Of a stretch of DNA of 27,818 nucleotides, positions 22,649-27,818 are shown one piece after another (position 1 is the first letter of the stretch; each line of letters opens with the position of its first letter). The notes under the pieces were generated by a model, which saw nothing but the letters and a program-made list of their open reading frames with translations, was not told the DNA's origin and did no database searches. The translations under genes and the position numbers were made by a program. The stretch lies in assembly GCA_964437825.1 (NCBI GenBank), contig CAYTIH010000035.1, positions 1 through 27,818 of the forward strand, read 5' to 3'. This DNA comes from JBJFCE01 sp964437825 (GTDB lineage: Bacteria > Bacillota > Clostridia > Lachnospirales > Lachnospiraceae).

Positions 22649-23692
22649 ATGTATCAAAAATTATTGAAATGGTCCGGAATCATAGGAATCAGTCTTTTGT
22701 CCCTCATGCTTGCCGGAATGCTGTATTATTCTGCAACGAAGACACTTGTTTATGTGCAGGCGGAGGAAGAATCAGGACAGATGCAGAGTATTCACGCAGA
22801 TTCGGAACCGGACAAATGGATAGAACTTAAACCGGAGGAGAGAGACAATCAAACCAGATTTTTGATTCCGGTAGCAGATCTGATTACGCAGGATGAAATT
22901 CATATAGAAAATGATTACATGAATCATCGTATCACAATTAACGTTACGGGTATGGAGGCTTCTTTTTATGAAGAAGAGGTAATGTTCGGAAATCTTCAGG
23001 GAATCACTTCGGTACAGGCGGGAAATCGGGGGGACGGAGTGGTAATCCTGATTTCATTGGATCGCATGTATGAATATGAAGCGGTTTTGGAGAATCAAAA
23101 ACTGGGGATAACCTTAAAAAGACCGTCGGAGGTTTATGACCGTATTGTTGTTCTGGATGCCGGACATGGCGGCGCCGATCATGGGATTGCGCTAAACGGT
23201 ATCAGGGAGGATGAGCTTGTGCTGGATGTGGCGGAGCGGGTTAAAAAGAAGCTGGAAGCTGCAGAAATCCGGGTCTATATGACCAGAGGCAGTACGAATG
23301 CGCCTGATTTACAGAAAAGAGCGGAATTTGCCGCGGATGCCGATGCGTCTTTGGTATTGAGTCTTCATCTGGCAGACGGAACGGAATACGGAATCAGTGC
23401 ATACTATAACGATACTTATTTTAGACCGGATTTTACGAATGTAGAGTTTGCGGATGCTCTGGTTACCAATACTGCCATAGTCGTACATAACAGGGGAAAC
23501 GGTATTTTTCCGGCAGAGGAAGAAGAACATGGGCTCCTGTTTGGCGTGACGGTACCGGCGGCGGAGCTTTTCCTGGGATGTCCGGGAAATACGGCGGAAG
23601 CAGAGCTGCTGAAAAGGGATGATTATAAGGAAGATCTGGCAGAGGGGATCTGTCAGGCGATTTTGATGAGCTTTGAGGAGATGGAGCCATGA
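22649..23692 (+). CDS. N-acetylmuramoyl-L-alanine amidase (Amidase_3)
   Basis: Zinc amidases of this class cut the bond between MurNAc and L-alanine in peptidoglycan. The 347-aa protein has an N-terminal membrane anchor (about residues 9-27). An AMIN-like beta-rich region covers about 60-160, and the catalytic domain starts at RIVVLDAGHGG. Probable metal ligands are H173, E187 (IREDE) and H240 (SLHLADG). The late catalytic Glu is in PAAELFLG. The segment LFLGCPGN differs from the usual ELGFLSN by extra residues, and SLHLADG replaces the common S-H-N-A form, so activity is probable but not certain. The start follows AAAGGACGG. The stop overlaps the next gene as ATGA. Confidence 0.88.
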   Translation: MYQKLLKWSGIIGISLLSLMLAGMLYYSATKTLVYVQAEEESGQMQSIHADSEPDKWIELKPEERDNQTRFLIPVADLITQDEIHIENDYMNHRITINVTGMEASFYEEEVMFGNLQGITSVQAGNRGDGVVILISLDRMYEYEAVLENQKLGITLKRPSEVYDRIVVLDAGHGGADHGIALNGIREDELVLDVAERVKKKLEAAEIRVYMTRGSTNAPDLQKRAEFAADADASLVLSLHLADGTEYGISAYYNDTYFRPDFTNVEFADALVTNTAIVVHNRGNGIFPAEEEEHGLLFGVTVPAAELFLGCPGNTAEAELLKRDDYKEDLAEGICQAILMSFEEMEP

Positions 23693-24288
23693 CGAAGATA
23701 ATCTTTGCGACAGGAAATGAGGGCAAAATGAGGGAAATCAGAATGATCCTCGGGGATATGGATGCAGAGATTTTGTCCATGAAAGAGGCGGGAATTACCG
23801 CAGACATTGTGGAGGACGGAGCGAGCTTTGAGGAAAATGCCAGGATTAAAGCATGTGCTGTTGCAAGGAATACGGATGCCATTGTGCTTGCGGACGATTC
23901 CGGATTGGAAATTGATTATCTGAACGGAGAACCGGGGATTTATTCGGCCAGATATATGGGGGAAGATACTTCGTATCATATTAAGAACAAGAATCTGATT
24001 GACAGACTAAGCGGCGTGCCGGAGGGAAAAAGAACAGCCCGGTTCGTATGCGCCATAGCAGCGGTTTTTCCGGACGGTACCTGCCTGACTACAAGGGGAG
24101 TTATGGAGGGCCGGATCGGATATTCGGAAAGCGGGAGCAACGGCTTTGGCTATGACCCGATTTTCATACTTCCCGAATATGGATGTACGACAGCGGATTT
24201 AGATCCGGATACCAAGAATAGAGAGAGCCACAGGGGTAAGGCGCTGCGTGCAATGAAGGCTGAACTGCAAAGAAAGATAAAGGCATAA
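23689..24288 (+). CDS. rdgB: RdgB/HAM1-type non-canonical purine NTP pyrophosphatase
   Basis: This enzyme removes dITP, dXTP and ITP from the nucleotide pool by hydrolysis to the monophosphate and pyrophosphate. The 199-aa length is typical. The N-terminal FATGNEGKMREI segment carries the TGN-K-E nucleotide-binding residues. LADDSGLEIDYLNGEPGIYSARY, in the middle, and the C-terminal GYDPIF and SHRGKAL motifs are all present. The start codon overlaps the amidase stop by four bases, so translation is coupled. The phosphodiesterase gene follows 27 bases later. This three-gene order (amidase, RdgB, YfcE-type) looks like a housekeeping operon. Confidence 0.95.
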   Translation: MTKIIFATGNEGKMREIRMILGDMDAEILSMKEAGITADIVEDGASFEENARIKACAVARNTDAIVLADDSGLEIDYLNGEPGIYSARYMGEDTSYHIKNKNLIDRLSGVPEGKRTARFVCAIAAVFPDGTCLTTRGVMEGRIGYSESGSNGFGYDPIFILPEYGCTTADLDPDTKNRESHRGKALRAMKAELQRKIKA

Positions 24289-24315
24289 ATCTGAAGAAGT
24301 TGACAGGTGGGTGTT

Positions 24316-24795
24316 ATGCGGATATTAATTGTCAGTGATACACACAGAAGGAATGAAAATTTTCTGAAAGTGGTGGAACGGGAAACTCCCTTTGATATGG
24401 TGATTCATTGCGGAGATGCAGAGGGAAGCGAATATCTGCTTAGTGAGAGCGCGGGGTGTCCGCTGCAGATTGTACTGGGAAACAATGATTTTTTTTCCGA
24501 ACTGCCGAGAGAAATCGAATTTGAAATCGGAAACTATAAAGTGTGGGTAACTCACGGACACAATTATTATGTGTCCATGGGAAATGAAACCTTAAAGAAG
24601 ATTGCCCGCCAGAAGGGAGTGGATATCGTCATGTACGGACATACCCACAGACCTGTGATCGATGAGGAAGCGGGGCTGACGGCAATCAATCCCGGAAGCC
24701 TTGCCTATCCCAGACAGAACGGTCACAGACCTTCCTATATCATTATGGAACTGGATAAAAAAGGAAAAGCGCATTATAGTCTGCATTATCTCTAA
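24316..24795 (+). CDS. YfcE/MJ0936-type metallophosphoesterase
   Basis: This is a small two-metal phosphodiesterase with a calcineurin-like fold. The 159-aa protein has the full set of metal-binding motifs: SDTH (D8, H10), HCGDAEG (D34), GNND (N56/N57), THGH (H80, H82) and GHTH (H109, H111). Family members hydrolyse phosphodiesters in vitro, and the true substrate is unknown. RdgB and YfcE-type genes are often neighbours in Firmicutes. The ATG at 24316 is preferred because AGGTGGG lies just upstream. A GTG at 24307 is in frame but overlaps that site. Confidence 0.93.
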   Translation: MRILIVSDTHRRNENFLKVVERETPFDMVIHCGDAEGSEYLLSESAGCPLQIVLGNNDFFSELPREIEFEIGNYKVWVTHGHNYYVSMGNETLKKIARQKGVDIVMYGHTHRPVIDEEAGLTAINPGSLAYPRQNGHRPSYIIMELDKKGKAHYSLHYL

Positions 24796-24801
24796 ACGGT
24801 G

Positions 24802-24844
24802 CGGAAAAGCGATCGGAAAATGTGCGGAAAAGGCGTCCGGAAAA
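24802..24844 (+). promoter_or_regulatory. Phased CGGAAAA repeats upstream of the tRNA promoter
   Basis: CGGAAAA occurs four times (24802, 24814, 24825, 24838), spaced 12, 11 and 13 bases. The array ends 4 bases before the -35 box of the tRNA promoter. Phased A-tracts fit curved DNA or an UP element boosting stable RNA transcription. Confidence 0.6.
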
Positions 24845-24848
24845 ACTA

Positions 24849-24877
24849 TTGACACGCAGACGGGTTTTCTTTATAAT
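24849..24877 (+). promoter_or_regulatory. Perfect consensus promoter of the tRNA-Pro/tRNA-Gly pair
   Basis: TTGACA (24849-24854), 17 bp and TATAAT (24872-24877) match the sigma-A consensus at all twelve positions. Confidence 0.92.
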
Positions 24878-24941
24878 AACCCTTGTGTCACAAAAAACGG
24901 ACTATGATAATTGTCTGTCAGCAGTGTATAAAAAATATAAT

Positions 24942-25016
24942 CGGGGTGTGGCTCAGCTTGGCTAGAGCGCCTGGTTTGGGACCAGGAGGCCGCAGGTTCG
25001 AATCCTGTCACCCCGA
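24942..25016 (+). tRNA. tRNA-Pro (anticodon TGG)
   Basis: The acceptor arms are CGGGGTG (24942-24948) and CACCCCG (25009-25015). The D-arm begins GGCTCAGCTTGGCTAGAGC. The anticodon loop TTTGGGA on a CCTGG/CCAGG stem gives TGG, and the T-loop is TTCGAAT. The discriminator is A, and no CCA is encoded. Confidence 0.97.
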
Positions 25017-25020
25017 CTTT

Positions 25021-25091
25021 GCGGGTGTAGTTCAATGGTAGAACACCAGCCTTCCAAGCTGGATACGTGGGTTCGATTCCCATCACCCGCT
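25021..25091 (+). tRNA. tRNA-Gly (anticodon TCC)
   Basis: The acceptor arms are GCGGGTG (25021-25027) and CACCCGC (25084-25090), and the D-loop region is TTCAATGGTAGAA. The anticodon loop CTTCCAA on CCAGC/GCTGG gives TCC. The T-arm is GTGGGTTCGATTCCCAT. It lies 4 bases after tRNA-Pro, on the same transcript. No CCA is encoded. Confidence 0.97.
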
Positions 25092-25101
25092 TTTTTAGCG
25101 G

Positions 25102-25121
25102 AAATTTCTATGAAATTTTTT
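25102..25121 (+). terminator. Weak AT-rich terminator after tRNA-Gly
   Basis: AAATTTC (25102-25108) pairs with GAAATTT (25112-25118) around TAT, followed by three more T. It overlaps the last bases of the convergent glycosyltransferase gene. A T-run right after the tRNA (25091-25096) may assist. Confidence 0.4.
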
Positions 25122-26400
25122 CGTCTGACTGCAATTTACGCTGTTCTCTTACCAGCTGCAGGAATAATGGTTTCCATGCAAAACAGAATGTCCGATAGCT
25201 GTAATTAAAATTGATAATCATCAGCACATCATCCTCCGTAGCGAGGATATTTTCATCTATATCAATATAGGTCTTTTTCAGACTCAGATCCTCCTGATAA
25301 AAAATACAGTCGCAGAGAGACAGACACAGATCGTGCGGTATGGACGAATCCGATGTAAAAGTCACGTTTGGATTATATTCACGGATTCGGTTACGGTAGC
25401 GCTCTGCACGAATCGGGAAAGCATTTTCTTCTATATATATGACTCTTGCGCGTTCTGTTAAGGAGCGCAGCTTATTGTTTTTGTCAATCGGTGCGATGAT
25501 CCCTTCGGCGGCCTTACCGCGGACCATGTGAAGGGCGTCGTCAAAGGCAGCCATAACAGCCTTTGCACGGTTGTGCTCTCCGCGGTAGAGTCCGCTGTAA
25601 ATTTCCATAAAAACGCTGTGTAAAATGGTATCGCACCAGTGTTCCAGTTTGTCATCAGGCAGGTAACGGTTAAAGAAGTGAATCCAGTTGCGCCATGCAT
25701 AGTAGGTGGGAAAGGTATTTTCCGCTTCTTTGTTTGCGCCCTGCTTATGAAGCACCTGAGAGTTTTGGCAGGATACAATCTCATATCCCGCAAGGTGGCA
25801 TCGATATCCCCATTCGATATCATCCCAGTAAATAAAATTATCCTCCGGCATGACGCCGATTTTCTCAATGACCTCCCTGCGCACCATCAGGGAACAGGTA
25901 GCACAGCTGTTGGAATATTCAAATTCCGGATTTTCTCCCGTTTCCCGTTCATTCTCATGCTTGGCCGTAGTTGAAAAATCTTCCATATTTACCATGACGC
26001 CGTATTGCTGAATGGTGTCGGGATCGTCCATATTGTAAACTTTGGAGCCGAACATGCCGGCTTCGGGATGTGCTTGCGCATAGTCAACCAGAACCTTTAA
26101 TGCATTTTCGTCCACGAGCACATCGTTGTCCAGACACCAGATATAGGGGTGACCCTCCTTCATAGCGGCGCGCATACCGGCATCAAAACCGCCGGACCCG
26201 CCCAGATTTTCCGGGTTGACGATCAGTGTAACCCGGTCACCGTATTTTTCGCGAATCAGGGGTACGGATCTGTCAGTGGAGGCATTGTCAACGACGTAGA
26301 GCTTATAATCCGTATAGGTGGATTCCAACACTGATTCGATGCACCCCAGTACATAGTCCTGTTTATTATAGTTGCAGATGACAATTCCTACTTTTTCCAT
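25108..26400 (-). CDS. Family 2 glycosyltransferase with extra C-terminal domain
   Basis: This enzyme transfers a sugar from a nucleotide-sugar donor to a cell-surface glycan. The 430-aa protein starts with the GT-A fold (VGIVICNYNKQDYVLGCIESVL). DNAS (38-41) contacts the nucleotide, and the metal motif is DND (91-93, in WCLDNDV). The rhamnosyltransferase/galactofuranosyltransferase-like YWDDIEWGYR segment carries the likely catalytic base. Residues from about 310 to 430 form a separate unrecognised part with its own beta and helix pattern and several Cys. No membrane helix is evident. It is a single gene convergent with the tRNAs, started by AAGGAG. The acceptor and donor are unknown. Confidence 0.9.
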   Translation of the reverse strand: MEKVGIVICNYNKQDYVLGCIESVLESTYTDYKLYVVDNASTDRSVPLIREKYGDRVTLIVNPENLGGSGGFDAGMRAAMKEGHPYIWCLDNDVLVDENALKVLVDYAQAHPEAGMFGSKVYNMDDPDTIQQYGVMVNMEDFSTTAKHENERETGENPEFEYSNSCATCSLMVRREVIEKIGVMPEDNFIYWDDIEWGYRCHLAGYEIVSCQNSQVLHKQGANKEAENTFPTYYAWRNWIHFFNRYLPDDKLEHWCDTILHSVFMEIYSGLYRGEHNRAKAVMAAFDDALHMVRGKAAEGIIAPIDKNNKLRSLTERARVIYIEENAFPIRAERYRNRIREYNPNVTFTSDSSIPHDLCLSLCDCIFYQEDLSLKKTYIDIDENILATEDDVLMIINFNYSYRTFCFAWKPLFLQLVREQRKLQSDEKIS

Positions 26401-26496
26401 AAAAGGCTCCTTATAGTTACTGTTCAGAGTTTATGCCAATTACAAGGTGCATCCTGTTAAGGAACCTGCTGCTCATGCGCTTACCCGGCTGCATCA

Positions 26497-26526
26497 TGTC
26501 ATGAACGGAAAACTGTTTGTCATGAA
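26497..26526 (+). promoter_or_regulatory. Direct repeats upstream of the 26543 promoter
   Basis: TGTCATGAAC (26497-26506) and TGTCATGAAAC (26518-26528) are spaced exactly 21 bases apart, two helical turns. They are centred roughly 55 and 75 bases before the predicted start. This fits an activator or response-regulator site. The binder is unknown. Confidence 0.4.
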
Positions 26527-26542
26527 ACGGGAGAGGATCGGC

Positions 26543-26571
26543 TTGCAATGGCCATGTAAATCTGATATGAT
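26543..26571 (+). promoter_or_regulatory. Promoter of the unknown protein gene at 26798
   Basis: TTGCAA (26543-26548), a 17-bp spacer and TATGAT (26566-26571) are present. The start near 26578 leaves a leader of about 220 bases. Confidence 0.65.
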
Positions 26572-26577
26572 ATTTTT

Positions 26578-26797
26578 ATAAATCCGACATTATATATATC
26601 GAAGAACTGACCGAAAAAATAAAGGCGGAGCCGTTAATATTTCAAGAAAATCACCGATATATAAAATAGCAGGAAGGTTCTGTCAGGTGAAGGAACACCG
26701 AATCAGGTAACACAGTAGTGGGTACAGCACGAATACGGAGCTGTATGGTCACGGTAGACGGAGAAGTAATTCTCGCGTATTTCATGGAGGAAAAAGA
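26578..26797 (+). other. Long leader with possible structured RNA
   Basis: The 220-base leader contains TATATATCG (26593-26601) able to pair with CGATATATA (26655-26663), TACAGC/GCTGTA (26723-26728 and 26740-26745), and GAGA/TCTC (26761-26764 and 26771-26774). No known riboswitch class was recognised, including c-di-GMP types. No open reading frame with a ribosome site fills it. Confidence 0.35.
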
Positions 26798-27481
26798 ATG
26801 GGAATGGATGTTACAGGAGTAAACAGTCAGCTCTCTCAGTATTACGGAGTGAGTAATAGCCGTACCAATCAGACGGCTGCAAAAAGTGAAGAGGAAAAGA
26901 ATGCATCTCAGGGAGCAACCGTAGAAATTTCCGGAGATGGACAAAAGGCTTATAGTGAGAGTAAAAAAGTAACTGAGGACGGAACGGTAACGGCAAAGGG
27001 CGCAGAGGAATCGAAAGATCCGTATTCTGTTTCCAAAATGTCCAAAGAGGATCGTGCAGCGCTGGTAAAACAGCTGCAGGCAGATCAGGATCAGAGAGCG
27101 CAGAGCTTGATTAATATGGTCCGTAATGTTCTCGGACAGCAGACCAAGTATGCGTCCGCATCCGATGATTCCATCTGGAGATTTTTAGCAGACGGCAATT
27201 ATACCGTGGATGCACAGACGAAAGCTGATGCACAGGCAGCGATTGCAGAGGACGGCTATTACGGCGTTAAGCAGACCTCTGAAAGATTGTTTGAGTTTGC
27301 ACAGGCGCTTGCAGGCGATGATGTTGAAAAAATGAAGGATATGCAGGCTGCAATTGAGAAGGGCTATAAGCTGGCAACAGGCTCTTGGGGAAAAGAACTC
27401 CCGGAGATCTGTAAGAATACGCTGGATGCGGTGAATCAGAAATTTGATGATTACTATAGCAGCAAGGAAGTTGCAGAATAA
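26798..27481 (+). CDS. Conserved clostridial protein of unknown function, 227 aa
   Basis: I have no confident family name. The N-terminal 90 residues are low-complexity and polar (Asn, Ser, Thr, Lys, Glu), with VEISGDGQKAYSES, a pattern like the N-termini of proteins linked to flagellar or secreted structures. From about residue 85 a helical, probably folded domain follows (KEDRAALVKQLQADQDQRAQSLINMV, WRFLADGNYTVDAQTKADAQAAIAEDGYYGVKQTSERLFEFAQAL, and GSWGKELPEI). Aromatic and glycine residues are regularly placed there, suggesting a conserved core. No signal peptide or membrane helix is visible. The ATG follows GGAGG at 7-base spacing. It is a single gene closed by a terminator at 27619-27664. 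Confidence 0.75.
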   Translation: MGMDVTGVNSQLSQYYGVSNSRTNQTAAKSEEEKNASQGATVEISGDGQKAYSESKKVTEDGTVTAKGAEESKDPYSVSKMSKEDRAALVKQLQADQDQRAQSLINMVRNVLGQQTKYASASDDSIWRFLADGNYTVDAQTKADAQAAIAEDGYYGVKQTSERLFEFAQALAGDDVEKMKDMQAAIEKGYKLATGSWGKELPEICKNTLDAVNQKFDDYYSSKEVAE

Positions 27482-27618
27482 TATGTAACCGCGGCCTCAA
27501 CCGCCGGCGACGGGCAGCAGTTTTGGTGTTCATGCCATTTTTTAGGTTATTCATACATAAAACATGTATCCATGCACAAAAAATGTTATAGTATTTCATG
27601 TAAAAGGTTGTCATAGAG

Positions 27619-27664
27619 AACAAACGGGTTCGAAACAGAAAAGTTTTGGAGCCGTTTGTTTTTC
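27619..27664 (+). terminator. Terminator before the tRNA-Arg(TCT) gene
   Basis: AACAAACGG (27619-27627) pairs with CCGTTTGTT (27652-27660) with a smaller inner AAAC/GTTT pairing. Five T (27659-27663) then C follow. It lies about 140 bases after the 27481 stop. Confidence 0.8.
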
Positions 27665-27703
27665 TTACGGCAGCGCTATGTCCGAAAAAAATAAAAAAAG
27701 TAA

Positions 27704-27732
27704 TTGACAAGCGGCGGCTTTATCCGTATAAT
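27704..27732 (+). promoter_or_regulatory. Perfect consensus promoter of tRNA-Arg(TCT)
   Basis: TTGACA (27704-27709), 17 bp and TATAAT (27727-27732) are present. An A-rich stretch directly upstream (27685-27699) resembles an UP element. Confidence 0.92.
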
Positions 27733-27767
27733 ATGGAAATGTTGATAGCCTTTGTGCTGGTAACTAT

Positions 27768-27818
<51 letters not shown>

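Noticed and set aside
26578..26797. A c-di-GMP or other known riboswitch in the 220-base leader
   Set aside because: The diagnostic core strings of the GEMM classes and other familiar riboswitches are not present. Only generic pairing was seen.

Overview
The window looks like chromosomal DNA of a low-to-moderate GC, probably spore-forming Firmicute, most likely a Lachnospiraceae-type gut clostridium. The reasons are strong AGGAGG ribosome sites, textbook sigma-A promoters with 17-bp spacers, tRNA genes without an encoded CCA, a Clostridium-type cellobiose phosphorylase, a HAAS-domain protein, and a promoter that fits the forespore sigma-G consensus. No phage, transposase, integrase, CRISPR array or defence island was seen. 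Species-level placement is not possible from this sequence alone. Layout: 1-810 holds the 3' end of a tRNA-Leu, its terminator, and a decayed TauE/SafE-type permease gene. 811-2778 holds a DegV-family lipid-binding protein and a GH5 glycanase without a signal peptide, closed by a strong terminator. 2783-8430 is a polyamine uptake operon. An XRE-cupin regulator is followed by PotA, PotB, PotC and PotD, then a CaxA-type Na+/Ca2+ exchanger. Its promoter region carries a 26-bp tandem duplication, a palindrome at the predicted transcription start, and a possible 7-codon leader peptide. 8467-9030 holds a 57-aa cysteine-rich protein, a structured dispersed repeat and a pair of 20-bp direct repeats ahead of trpS. 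9031-12345 holds trpS, a membrane-anchored GH25 muramidase, tRNA-Arg(ACG) on the minus strand, and an XRE regulator. 12351-20058 is a cellobiose module: cellobiose phosphorylase on the minus strand, a divergent LacI-family regulator, and an ABC importer made of a solute-binding lipoprotein and two permeases. A shared operator word lies beside both divergent promoters. The importer lacks its own ATPase, so it probably borrows a shared MsmK/MsiK-type subunit encoded elsewhere. Imported cellobiose would be split by phosphate into glucose-1-phosphate and glucose, and the cytosolic GH5 at 1782-2699 could trim longer cello-oligosaccharides. 20088-21379 holds an orphan protein, a HAAS membrane protein, and a 76-aa Asn/Ser-rich protein behind the sigma-G-like promoter. 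21429-24795 is a housekeeping run: a THUMP rRNA methyltransferase that appears to start on a leaderless mRNA, an Amidase_3 protein, an RdgB-type ITPase, and a YfcE/MJ0936-type phosphodiesterase. 24802-25121 holds tRNA-Pro(TGG) and tRNA-Gly(TCC) behind a perfect consensus promoter with phased A-tracts. 25108-27481 holds a family 2 glycosyltransferase (minus strand) and a secreted-looking or cytosolic protein of unknown function with a long leader. The window ends inside a tRNA-Arg(TCT). No single unmistakably new system stands out. The best leads are the sigma-G-like promoter in front of the Asn/Ser-rich protein, the dispersed structured repeat, the leaderless methyltransferase start, and the regulatory architecture of the polyamine and cellobiose operons.
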